DNA of 64,000 nucleotides from Enoplolaimus lenunculus (lineage: Eukaryota > Nematoda > Enoplea > Enoplida > Thoracostomopsidae): contig JASANG010002669.1 of NCBI GenBank assembly GCA_030248215.1, positions 1 to 64,000 on the forward strand, given 5' to 3'. The notes below the pieces were generated by a model. The model was not told the origin of the DNA, did no database searches, and worked only from the letters and a program-made list of their open reading frames with translations. Shown here piece by piece: positions 35,482-48,822 of the stretch (position 1 is the first letter of the stretch; every line of letters starts with the position of its first letter). The position numbers and the translations under genes are program-made.

Positions 35482-38400
35482 ATGAGCAAAGCCAGGATCT
35501 ATCCACAGTCGGCTCGAGAACGCTATGGTATAAGACAAAAGACTTGGGGTAAGTGTTGCCGGTTGTTCAACCAAAGGTATGATTATTTTAAAGGCCAATA
35601 TCACCTTTAGGGGCGTAACAGTAGATTAAGCATATTCCTAAGCCTAAGCCTAAGTGTTGCAAAAATAAGTTCCTAAGCCTAAGCCTAAGCCTAAGCAAAA
35701 AATGTAATCTAGAATCTAAACGTACTCTTTTACGGACCCACCAGAAACCTGGATGCCACTTAAAGTGACATGGGCCATTTTAATTAAAATATGTGATTTT
35801 ATGATCCCCGTACAAATTGACATGCGCATCGGTCGATAACTTAGAGAAATGCGTTTTTACTACGATATTTAATCAATTGTGGATCCAAAAGTTTCTGACG
35901 TCCGAGACCGCGAGAAATATACATAATAGTAAGGAAACCTACTGAGCGAAGCGAACTAGAAACTAAACGCAATTTTAGCACTAAATCTTAATACAACATT
36001 TTGGTTTAGTACATGGCACCTTCATCTGCTAACGACTATAATATAGAAATACCCAATAGACCGGTACCTGTTGGTTGTGTTATATTTCGTTTTCTTACAG
36101 ATTTCATAACCATATTGACTTTAAGTGCATCTCTTGTCTTTGCATTTAAATCGGACTCATGTTAATAAAGCTAAAATTTAAGTCATTTTTATACTAAACT
36201 TCACGTGTCCTTATCAGTTGAAACTAAAAATTAAAGAATTTAATTGAAAATAAATTGCAAGGAAAACATTAATAGAGTTTTTTTGTACTTCTTCGTTCAG
36301 CTCAACTTTCCATGGCGCTGTTGAACAAAACTTGTAATTAATAACACAGTTGGAGTTTCACAACTTGAAATTTGCTTAAATTGTCAAAATATAGTATCTA
36401 AGACTGTTTATCGCTTTACATTTGATTTATTTCGACTTACTTGTTATATTATATATAGCTTCATTTAGCCATTGAGGGTTATTTTTTCTGATAGCATATA
36501 TTTCAGGGTGCATCAGGAATTCCGGTTCCGGCATTTTTTATTTCCGGTTCCAACATTTTTCTCTTTACAGTTCCGGTTATAGTAAATACCAGAACTAATG
36601 ACGATAAGAATTAAATACATTTTATTAATAGTATGTAAACCTTGACAATTGCCGAAAATAAATCATCGAAGGTAGATTTCGCTTCCGTGGATTATGAAAA
36701 TCTAAAACAGCAGATAAAGTGAATACCTATCTCCAACTAGGGTTTTGTATCAAAAGATTGAGCGATAATGCAAGGTTACACTTAATGTTCTGTCAAAGTT
36801 CTGGTACAAAAATTTGAACGAAATGGGGCCAATGTAAAGAACAGGGGCGGAACTGTATTATAAGCATATTTCTAAGCCTAAGCCAAAGCTTAAGCGTAGT
36901 AATGAGCATATTCCTAAGCCTAAGCCGAAGCTTATGCGTAGCAATGAGCATATTCCTAAGCCTATGCCTAAGCCAAGCAAAAAATTAGTCTAAATCTTAA
37001 ACTTACTCTGAAAAGTTTGCGTGGCTGTGTAGCTCAGTGATTAGAGCAGCGGATCAGTAATCCGTACGTCGTGGGTTCGAGCCCCACCGCAGCCGCAGCA
37101 AAATTTTTGGTGAAGGGCTCTATATATGGTACTGGTTAGCTTAGAATTACTCTATTGCAGTCCCGCAGAAAAACGTTCCGCCCGTGATCTTTACATGGGC
37201 CGGAAATGGTATGGTTTAACACAACCTATACCGCTCTCAAAACTCATAATAGAGCCTGATTTATCTATTTGCTTGCGTTGCCATGAAAGTTAAAAACTTA
37301 AACGTTTCAGTTACGTATTATGCGATATGCTACCAAATAGAAGTTTTGTTGCAATATTTACCGTTACTAAATATCGCACAGTGTGGCGATTTAGCGACGT
37401 TTGACTGCATCTACTCGTAACGGGGAGCAACACACAACGCATAACTTGCAGTATGGATCAAAATCCAATATTTTGGATTAAGATTTAGTACTAAAATTGC
37501 GTTCGGATTAAATTTTCAGTTGATTCGCGTGTGAACATTTTTTCATTTCGCAGATTCCTATTAAATATTTTTTGGATCCGCCGCTGGCTGTATCGTCGTA
37601 GGAAAATGGTATTTTTTTGTTGCTAAACACTTATAATTAAGTGACTAGCATACTTGTTTAGTGAATAATATACGATAAAGTTTTGCAGCAAAAAAATATT
37701 GCAAGTACTGCACGCAGTTGCATAGTGGTCGGGATTGCAAATATGATAATAATGATGTGTTAATTATTAAAATTTTAAAACTGCATTCACTCTTGACTTT
37801 TCAGTTGAAGCAAGCATTTTTTCAAAAACTGTGTTTTGGTTTTAAGCGTTTCGTTGTTTTTTAACTGCGACAAAACAACAATCGTTTGCATATCATAAGT
37901 CAGCGACGTTTGACTTCAATGGATTACAGTAGAAAAATAAAATTTATAGTTGCCAAACTTACGCAATTATGACCCTTGTAAAAATCACGATCGGAACGTT
38001 ATGCTGTGGGTTTGGAATGGAGTAAGCTTAAGCTTTAGACTATTTTTTGCTTAGGCTTAGGCTTATGAATATGCTCATTCTTACGCTTAGGCTTAGGCTT
38101 TAGGTTAAGCTGAGGTATATGCATATTCTTACGCTTAATCTTAGGCTTAGGTTTAGGCTTAGGAATATGCTTATACTACTGTTCCACCTCTGTTGTTTAT
38201 ATTGGCCGAAATAATTAAAAAACGAAGCGATACGTGCACGCTTTCCCCACAAACTTAAACCTAAAAGTGTAAGCGTTTAGCCTAAACACAAGTCTAATTT
38301 AAACGCCTAAATCTATAAATTATTGCTAAAAATTATAAAATTTCGTATTAAACAGTAGACGGGAAAGTGTAAAAGAACCAATACAAAATGTTAAAGTTTG

Positions 38401-41400
38401 TTGGAAGATATTTTGGTTATGTAATACAGTCGAATTTAAGATTTCAATTTTTTGTTACTGAAACACGTGCGAAAACTATTAAGACTTTTTTCATTTTAGC
38501 ATTATGCATCGTTCACAATCAAAAATTTCATTTTGCCACCGAAAACACTATAACGTAGGGTTAAAATACGTGTCAGTGAGTTCTGTACCGGGCCAAATGT
38601 TTTCATATCGAAACTATATCGTCGAATATATAAAAGCTCAAAGGTCAGGGGTGTAGCCAGGATTCATTTCGTGAAGTATGACCCTATAAAAATGGGTTGT
38701 GCCTTTCGGATCCCAAAGGTTATTTTAAACAATTAACGCGTGTCGCACCTTTCGTTCGTTGGACGCAGAAATTCGGCGTATAAATGGAACCAGGTTATCT
38801 TCAAAGGAATTTAATTAAAAATAGTTTGTTTTATAGATCTCTCTGCGTTGAGTTTAGTGGGATCATTTTAAGGGCTGTAGGGCACCTGGTTCAAAAGTTA
38901 TGTAACTTTGAATTGTTAGCTTTTACTATTTTAAACGCATACGACCGCGTTTCAAAGTTTTAGAAGCAATAAACCTGGTTAAGCTTATGGTTTACAAATA
39001 TATCACTAATATATTATTTTCGCTGCAAATTGTATCTTTGTTTGCATTATAGTTTAGTGAGCCATAACGTTTGAATCGTTGGACATGCAACCGTAAAAAT
39101 ACCTCAGCGAGTCGAGATGTATGGATAAGGCGACTTTTCATTTAAATTCCTATTCGAATTCAGCCAGATTCCGTACCTTCGTCCAGAAACCGTTATTGAA
39201 CTCTCCGATTTCAATTTAAATCTACAACGCAAGAAAATTTTCTCGACTTCAGTTGAAATTCAACTTGTCTTTTCAACCCATCGTTGAGTCTAAAGCTCAA
39301 AGAAATTTTCACAACAAACTTTGTTCACAGGCATACTTGGGCGTAGCCAGCATATATATAAATAAAGGGTTATGTTTTATAAAAATTTCGGCCGATGTAA
39401 AGACCAGGGGGCGGAACAATAGTATAAGTATATTCTTAAGCCCAAGCCTAATCCGAAAACAAAAAAATTAGCCTAAAGCTTAAGCTTACTCTATTCGAAG
39501 CCCACCAGAAAAACGGTTCCGCCCCTGATCTTAACATTTGCCAAAATTTCGAAAAGGCGTATGGTATTTAACAAATGAAAAATGAACCTAACACCCCTTT
39601 TTACAAAAAATGCCAAAAGTTGCGTTTTGAGTTTTACCACATCCACCCCTCCTGGCTCCAACATCCATTGTAAATGTTACGTACGGATCTATTTCTACCC
39701 CTGGTTATCCAACGGGCACAGTAATGAATTAGTCTTATGATCATATGAGCACGATTCTATGCTCAAAACGACTAAACTACATCGCATAGTTACTGGTTTC
39801 TGTAAAATCTGTAATTAATAATCAGCATAAAATGACGTCAAGTTTTAGCGAAGGTAAGCTTGACCACAGTATATTGCGTCTCGGGTCCATATTCTCAAAT
39901 GTGTATAGCAACTATCATCAGTTAGTAATTAGTTTTCAAACTCACTAAACTATTGCAGTTGTTTAACTCCGTACAGGAGTAAACCAAATCATATGCAAAA
40001 AATGTGCTGAATTTGTGAGCCTCTCACAGCATTCACTGGTTCGAAAGTTACAAGACCTATCACTAAACTGATGAGCGATGCGTCGCATATTAGAGAATAC
40101 TGGCGTTGATTGCTGTACTAACGAATCAAGATCGAGAGTGAAATAGGGTCGCAGTATTCAGTTTCCCAATCGGCAATAGATGAATGAGAAAGCATCGCTA
40201 AAAATTCATATAAAAACTAAAGTCAGCGAAATTGTAAGGTTTGTAACTTTAACTTTTGCAAAAAATTTTCAATTTGAAAAAATATAAATTTCCGGCTCAT
40301 GTAAAGATCAGGCGCGGAACGTTTTCGTGTGGGACTGCAATAGAGTAAGCTTAAGCTTTAGACTGTTTTTGCGCTTGGCTTAGGCTTAGGCGTAGGCTTA
40401 GGAATATGCTCATTCTTACGCTTAGGCTTAAGCTTATGAATATGATCATTGTTAGGTTTACGCTTAGGCTTAGGCTTAGGCTTAAATAGGAATATGCTCA
40501 TTCTTACGGTTAGGCTTAGGCTTAGGCTTAGGAATATGCTCATTCTTACGCTTAGGCTTAGGCTTAGGAATATACTCATTTTTACGCTTAGGCGTAGGCT
40601 TAGGCTTAGGAATATGCTCATTCTTACGCTTAGGCTTAGGCTTAGGAATATGCTTGTAATACTGTTCCGCCCGTGTTCGTTTACATTTAGCCAAATTTCC
40701 TAAAAAATAATGATTCTTTGTTTAATTTTTAGGATTAAGTGACGATGGCAGAATTCATGAGTTGCTCGCTGTACCGTCAATTGTTCATAAAGGTTCTTCG
40801 GTTTATTGTATAATTATAATACATTTACTGATAAACGCTTAATTTAAGCTGTGACTTACAAGACTACTGTAGTAACTCAAATAAAAGGTCGGTAATAAGA
40901 GGTGATGTCTATTTTGAGCACTAATCTATGCAGTCCTACCAGAAACTGGGACGACCCTAAAAGTAACATGGGCCAGGTTTTGTATCTTTAAGGTCGTCAA
41001 TGGATTCAGTCTATAGGTATTAATTAGAAGCCATAAATGAGGCCAAAGCAGAACAACGTCCCCTCAAATGTGTAACAGACACTCTGGATAATTCGAACAA
41101 GGTTTGTGAAATCCAGAAAAAAGATTAACGGACATGTCAATCAAGAAATACTGCGGCGCAAGTCAGTTGTGCCAAAAAATATGAATAGAAGGGTGTTGGG
41201 TACAACTATGGTAAATTTATAATATATAAAGAGTCCGTAACCGAATAACGGGTGGCACCCTCTGAAGAAGACAAATAAATATTAGCCGTCCCCTCTTATT
41301 CGAATCAGTACAGCAGATAATTATTTTTGTAAATTTTCCACAAATTTATAGATTAATGCTTGGGTGCAGTAAAATGGTATTCGATTGAAAGTCAATGGCT

Positions 41401-44400
41401 GGGTTTCTGAAATGTAACTTAGTTTACTTATTTATACTCAAGTAATTACTTAAGTTACCGACTTAAAAATGCTTAACTTTTCTCACAAAACCAAATAAAC
41501 GCCAAATGTGAGCTTTTGCCATAACAAGAAAGTAATAGTTTTGTTTTATAACAATTCGGCACCACGAGTCCAAAACTTCAATTAGACCAAGATTAGCATT
41601 CTTGAACTGTTCATAATATATCAAACTTAGTTAGCGACCTAAGTATTAATTTAAGTAAACTTTTTTAAACAACAAAATGGTTGAGCTATCACATGTACAT
41701 AAATGCGAAGTCGAGTAGAGTTTGAGAAACCCAGCCATTGGCGTTCAATTGAACAACTGCTGAGGGGAAACAAGACGATTAATAGTTTCTCTGAACGAAC
41801 TCATACTTTTGAGTCATCAAAAATGTTACGTTTTTCAACCCATGGTTGGGTTTGTTTACCTGTCTTTGCGATATTTCATTTCAGATATACTCCTTGAACC
41901 TTTGTATAGCGGGCAAGAGATTCAAGTTGGCGAATACCCAGAAAGTGAGTTTTGTACGCAAAACCTACCAGGTACTCTGTAAATTTCAATGAGTTGATTA
42001 ATCAGTTCAGCTAGCGAGTTGGTTATTTATGAATTAATATCAGTAAACATTCACTCGCTCCTGAGCTGAGTTGAGTTGACTGTGCGCGAGTTGATTAATT
42101 AACACGGAACGAATTGAATCAAAACTCAAAATTGTGAGTTCTGATAGTCTGTACTCACACTGAGTGATTCAACTCATTCCGAGTCAATTCAATGAAATTT
42201 ACAGTGTAGTTTAGTTAATCTAGAAATTTAGTTTATTAGATTAGCTTAAGCCTAAATCGAGTTAGTTAAAAGCTTTCTAGAGAGTCCGTTTCAGGTCCAA
42301 TCGACATTGTACGTCATTTGGTGAAACGAAAGAAAACGTCATATCCAGCGCAAGATTTAGCAGATGACGTCGACGAGTGTCCTGCGTTATTCACCGAAAT
42401 GATGGAACTCAGTTGTTCCGCAGGTTCCGGATATGCCGGATACCGATTGCCGAATTATGTTTGGACAGAAAGAGCGAGGTAAATTTGTCAGGATCGCATT
42501 TTGCCGGGGGCAGGGTAAATTGAATATCAATTCGATACTTCTTGAACGACAATGAGGAATCAACGAAGGTTCAAAGAATAACATTCCGAATTTTGAGGGT
42601 CAGGAGTTTTGTTGTTTATTCGAGGTCGGTCCAAACTGAATCCATGGCTACGCCGATGTAAATTGTTCAAGTAATTTTATTAAACCTAAATCGAGACGTA
42701 CAGTCCTTAAGCGGACTTGATCGAATCACAACCTTCGCTAAATACAGCATTAAAATGATAATTAATACACTGTAAATTCCAATGAGTTGATGAATCAATT
42801 CAGCTAGCGATTGGTTATTTCTGAATTAAATATCAGTAAACATTAACTCATTCTCAGTGTTAAAATCAACTCACTGAAATTTAGTGTAATATGTGCTTAA
42901 CCTTTTTCGGGTGTATCAAACCAATTTTTTACGGGGATGATTGTTTTGTTTGACGTTGGTTACAGGCCTGACGTAATCAATAACAACCCAGGAGGGGGAA
43001 TTTATTTACCGATTGGTATCCTTAACCCTTTGTTTCTGGGCCCGTATTCTCAAATGTGTGTAGCACCTATTACCAGTAGTGTTAGCTAATGTGTCTTTGG
43101 TACCAGCGCATGATGAAGTTCGAAATTCAGCACATTGTTCGCGTGTGATCTGCCTTACTTCTGTACCAATTTGGAGATTTGCAATTGCAGATGTTCATCA
43201 GTTTGCCAAACCAATCGTTACCTGATGTGATAGGTACTATACACATTTGAGAATATGCGTCTTTGCCAGAATTAACGTTTTAGTGACGTTTTCGGTGCCA
43301 AACGCGGCCAATCCCAGTGCGTTTCGGCTCTGGAATGTTAATTTATCGTTTTTTATATGTTTTTATTACAATTTATTATAATTATTTCAGATGGATAAAA
43401 TACGAAGAAACTGTTGAAGAACAAGGCAAACGATGGTCAAAGCCTCACGTTACCATCCTGGCGCTTCCAAGTGTTCTGCAAGTCCGCAACTGTATTCGAA
43501 AAGGTGCAACATTGCTTGATGTTGAAGTCAAAGATTTCGCTCATTTAATTGGTAAGCGTCTATTTGATTTCATATATTATTGTATAGTAATAGAGTGGGT
43601 CCAATTGGCCTTGCGGTATCCCATGCCAGTGGTTTAGTGGATAACATGTCTGCCTTGCAAGTGGAAGGCCCGTGTTCGACCCCCCGCTGGTCCTTCATTG
43701 CCAATTGCACGGGTTCATATTGCGTCCGCTGTCAGGTCTAAATTGGGGTATAAACAAGGCTGCATGTCGCTGGTACACGACTCGGTGGTAGTCACCTTAT
43801 ATGGCGGCTGGCTACGCTAACGTAATGGTGTACATCACCCTGCACTTGTGAGTATATTCTTACGACTATTTTTATGGATCGCAAATGTTAATATTTCAGC
43901 AAACTTCAATTCAAATAAATGTTAATAATTTCGGCCCATGTAAAGATCAGGGGCGGAAGGTTTTGCTGTTGAACTGCAACAGAGTAAGCTTAAACTTTAG
44001 ACTATTAATACACATCGATCATGCATAATTTTAAATTATCGACAACGTTTCTACGTTTTAATTTTGAAAATTCGCACTATAAATTTAATTTTGGGGGTAG
44101 GGGGCATGGCCTCCCGAATCGTCCCTCCCTCCGTTGCGACGCCCCCGGATTTCAGCTAATATTTTTTCAGATCTGGTGCTATCAGCGTGGGAAACAAAAC
44201 AAGGAATTGTCGATGACGAATGCGAAGGATTACGACGGTTGTTTTTGAGTCCAAAACATCATTTGTACAAATCCGAATTTCGTGATCGACTCCGACCATC
44301 GTCTCAATCGTCCACGTCTGATTTGACCCGACTCGCGCACGATGCGTTGAGTAATGTGCATCATTTGAAAAAAGCCACATCAGAGCATTCAGTGAGCGGT

Positions 44401-47400
44401 GGAGCTGGTGCCGCGGACGTCGGCCAATCAAGCGAAACTTCATCGTCTCGAGCGCCAGCTGGCAAACCTCGGAGCGGAAGCGGATCCGGTGCCGGTATGG
44501 TTGAATGGCCAAATTTTGCAATGATCGTGGCCTGGGTGGGAATTAAATTGAGTCAGTTGCGGGTATTACAATACCGCTGGCAAATTTTTGTTAGGTTTAC
44601 GGTTGTTCTTGAAGGTTTTTTGTATGAATAATTTTCAATTCATTCAATTTCGTGCTGTGGCTGGTGAACCATATAGCGGATACACTGTAAAATCCAATGA
44701 GTTAATTAATCAACTCAAACGGAAAATTAGTTATTTCTGAGTTAATTTTAACTCACTCTGAGTTGAGTTGATTCTCACTGTGAGTTGAGTTGACTGCGGG
44801 GGAGTTGATTAATTAAATCAAAATGAGTTGTGTCACTCACAATTGTGAGTTGTGATAGACCTAACTCAGACTGAATGACTCAACTCATTCTGAGTTAAAA
44901 TCAACTCACTGAAATTTACAGTGTACAAATCTGCTATGAGTTCGGTTGTGCTGAATTTTAGCAACAGTTGGTGTTGAAACAAGATGTAAATCGCTTTAAT
45001 TCGTGAAATTATCGGGCTCATACCCAAAAAGAACTCAGACGGGTTCACCCCTTCCAGAAAATTTAGAGAACCTAGGCCTGGGTGGGGCCTAAAAGATATC
45101 TGCTAATGATGCAATAGTTTTGTGATACTTTAGGCATAATCACGTGAATCATGTTTTATTATTATTATTATTATTATTATTAGCATTTATTATTATTATT
45201 ATTATTTATTATTATTATTAGCCATTTATTATCATTATTATTAGCATTTATTATTATTATTATTATTATTATTATGACGAACTCTTTTTAGGTGGCGAAC
45301 ACTACGAACATGAAGATTGCCCTCGTTCTCCAGACGAACACAAAGAAAAGGTATTTCAAAACAAAGCTATTCGCTCCAGTAGGTTCCAGTTGTTGTCATT
45401 CGTTGATGGAAAATTGTTAAACTCAAAAGAGTTCCTGGACGCGGATTTTCTCGAATATAGCAACTGGTGTCCAGGAGTGGATCATGACCTAACCGGACCT
45501 TGAGGTCAATCTACGTTGCGGACTCACAAAAGGATTGATCAACAACGTGGATCGAAATATTGTTCATAGAGTCGGGAACTCAGTAGAGCGTCCAAGGATA
45601 AGAATGAGCTAAATAAAAATTAAGGTTTCCGACAACAGCAACAACTGCGTGAACATAAATTTGACCAAATTAAAGCATGTTTCTATGCGCTTTATAACTT
45701 AGCATTAGATGTTGTGGCCAATGTATACAACACGGTCGTTACAGTAGTATAAGCATATTCCTAAGCTTAAGCCTAAGCCTAAACGTAAGCTAAGTCTAAA
45801 TTTAAGACTAAACAAAAAATTAGGGTAAAGCATAAGCTTATTACTCTACTGTGGTCCCGGAGAAAAACGTTCCGCCTCTGATCTTTACATGACCCGACAT
45901 TGTTTAGACTACCGGAAACGTTGGACTTCTAAAGAAAATCCCAGAAGGTACACAGGCTGCGAACATATTCATTGGAACGGTTGAAACGCTTACAACACCA
46001 CTGACTGCGTTTGTTCGTTTAAAGCAACCGAGTGCTTTCTTAGATATTCCTGAGGTAAAAACGAGAAAAATACTGTATTGACCCCAATAGAGGGGGGTAA
46101 TAGGGGGTCCAATTTTGAGTCCGAATCAATATAAGAGACCGTAAGCAAATAGTGTCCCTAAACCCTAATTAGAGTCCATAAATATCAATTAACGCTAATT
46201 GTAGCGCATAAATGACTCCAGGACCAAATAATTTGAGTTCTAAACTTTAAAGCGTACTTAAATTTTGAAAGTACATTCCTAAGTATAACGCTGTATTATC
46301 GCACAAGCTATTGACACAAGACAAATAAACGTTTAATTCATCAGATGGTTACAGTACCGAATATATATCAGTAACGAAAGGCGCCGGAGCGTGGGTTAAA
46401 AATAAACAGTCTGTAACCGAATAACAAGGGGGGCACCCTCTGAAGAGGCTAAATAAATATCAGTCCTCCCCTCTTATTCGGTCACTACAGTACGGGCGTC
46501 AAAGGTTAAAGGCTTAATTATTTTCAAGCTTCTTGTTCAGTTATGACAGCAACGAGGATTTCCTAGTGTAAGGATATGAGAACAACACTGGCCTATTAGG
46601 CTGTATGTTTGCCGGCAACATACGTGTCAACATTGTTAGGGTTGCGCTATACTTTTGTTGACGTCCTGCGTCGTCCGTCATTCGTACGCCGCCGTCCGTC
46701 CCTGTACGCCGCCGTCCGTCATCGTGCGTCATCCGTATGGCGATGCCCGTCACCGTACGTCACTATACGGTATCAGATGTGTGTAATTTGCGTACGATAA
46801 CGCACGGTGACGGACGGCGCCGTACGGGTGACGGACGGCGCCGTACGGGTGACGGACGGCGCCGTACGGGTGACGAACGGCGCCGTACGGGTGACGAACG
46901 GCGGCGTACGGGTGACGAACGGCGCCGTACGGGTGACAAACGGCGCCGTACGGGTGACGGACGGCGCCGTTCGACGAGTATACCGCCACCCTAAGAATGT
47001 ACTTATATCAAGATTAATAATTATAAATGTCAAGCTAAGCGTGCATAGCAGCATATATATTTACACTATTCTTTTGGTGTAAATATATGCATAAATGATG
47101 TTATATTTATTGATTCTAAAACTAAAGTAATCCTATTCAGCTTAACGTCGACCCAATTCATCATTTTGAATTCGTTGGTTTTGGTTTATATTTCAGGTTG
47201 CGCTGCCGACACGATTTGTCGTTATTATTTTGGCCCCAACTGACCACGCGTTGAAAGAAATTGAACTGATTGGCCGAGTCTTTGGAGCAATGCTTGCCGA
47301 TAAGGTATGCGATAAACTTTAACGGGCGTAACAGTAGATTAAGCGTGTTCCTAAGACTAAGCCTAAGCGTTGCAAAAATGAGTCCCTAAGCCTAAGCCTA

Positions 47401-48822
47401 AGCGTAGCAAAAATGAATTCCTAAGCGTACGCCTAAGCCTAAGCAAAAAATGTAATCTAGAACATAAACCTACTATTTTATAGACCCACCAGAAACCTGA
47501 ACGCCCGTTAAAGTAACATGGACTAGGTATTCTATAAATATTCGTGTTACAAATATATGGCAGCTATAAATAGAACAGGTCCAGAGAACAGACGTAGGCG
47601 ATTTGCCTATCGCTTAGACTTAGGCTTCTTACGAGGTTATAATTACACTTAGCTGAACATTTATGATACTTATCTATACAGGTCAAGAACGTGTTTTACC
47701 ACGTATATAACTTTGAAGTGGATAGCCTGCTGGGCCAATGTTAGTTTGAGGGCCAAAATATGATTCGCCTCTCAAAGTAACATCACCCGCTTGCTGATTG
47801 GTTGATGCTATGGTCCAATGAACAGCAACCTAAGCCTAAACCACTCGTAACAGATATCAAAATCAAATCTTTGCATTAGGATTTAGTACTAAAATTGCGT
47901 TTTGCTTTTCGCTCTCGCGAACATTTTTTCGTTATTTTTTTAGATTTTTGGATGCGTCGCATACCGTGCACGAAATGCCCAAGACCTCAGCGTGGGTTGT
48001 GATGAATTTTTGAGTCAAAGTTTAATCATTCCTCCTGGCCGATGGTCAACCGAACTACGATGGGATCCGTCTGAAGAAGAACGTAAGGTACGCTTTTTGG
48101 CGATTGCACGCTTGCTATCCACCGGATATGAGACTTTGGCCACGGCTTAGGTTTAGGGTTTAGGTTTCAAAAACGCGGCTTATCTAAGCCTAAGAATAAG
48201 CTTAAATCTTTGCTTAAGGGTAAATATGAATTGTGGGAAAAACCTCAACAGGTAAGAACGAATTACAATATTGTTGCTTTATATGGTTTTGTTGAGGTTG
48301 AACGTACTTTTACACAACTCATTACAGATTTATAAAATAAAGGTTGGGTTTCTGAAATCTTACTGAAGTATTTATTTCAAATGTCAGCAATTGTCATAAC
48401 AAGAAAGTGATAGCTTTGCTTTATATTGAAGAGGGACCAATAGTCTACAATTGCAGTTTGACCAAGGTTAGTATGCCTGAATGATAAATTTGTAATCTAT
48501 CACATTTAGTCAGCGAATAAAATATTTACTTAACTTAAGTACGCTCTCAAAAACGACAAAACGGTTAAGTAATTACTTAACACGTACTTAAGTACTAAGT
48601 CGTAGTTAAGTAGCGTTTTGGAAACTCAGCCAAAGTTTGTTCCCATAGCGCAAAAAGTTGTAATATTCGATTGAATGTCGTGTTTGTTGAAGATAAACCA
48701 GCACATTTAATTTTGAACCAGGTTGAACGAGATGTTGGCAAATCGACACGAAAAATGACTCTCGCAGCCAAAGCATTGTCTGCGCACTCGACTGTGCCTC
48801 CAGAATTGGAACGTACCGGACG
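35482..48822 (+). CDS. SLC4A: SLC4 exons 1-11: cytoplasmic N-terminal domain
   Basis: Exons: 35482-35548, 40733-40792, 41885-41944, 42295-42478, 43391-43551, 44171-44494, 45292-45350, 45908-46054, 47197-47304, 47944-48087, 48722-48822. The first three encode a short start ([54 protein letters not shown]) with little conservation, recognised by phase (1-1-1-1). Exons 4-5 give [20 protein letters not shown] and [15 protein letters not shown], the conserved N-domain core. Exon 6 has a Ser/Gly-rich variable stretch. Exons 8-10 give [17 protein letters not shown] and [17 protein letters not shown], conserved through the family. Exon 11 is a basic linker ([19 protein letters not shown]). Confidence 0.85.

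Larger units (their letters stand above)
36827..37201. mobile_element. TTAGGC-core MITE, subfamily A, carrying a tRNA insert
   Basis: Ends are GGCCAATGTAAAGAACAGGG and CCGCCCGTGATCTTTACATG plus GGCC. The flanks CGAAATGG and GGAAATGG are an 8-bp target duplication with one mismatch. It has two blocks of TTAGGC-type units. At 37010-37146 it is interrupted by a tRNA-bearing insert. Confidence 0.88.

Noticed and set aside
40358-40703. Repetitive proteins ([17 protein letters not shown]) in several frames
   Set aside because: They come from translating the TTAGGC-type array in different frames; no start context or conservation.
46737-47082. Repeat proteins rich in TDGAVRV or RHPYGAV
   Set aside because: Translations of a 21-bp minisatellite, whose length is a multiple of three, so all frames stay open.
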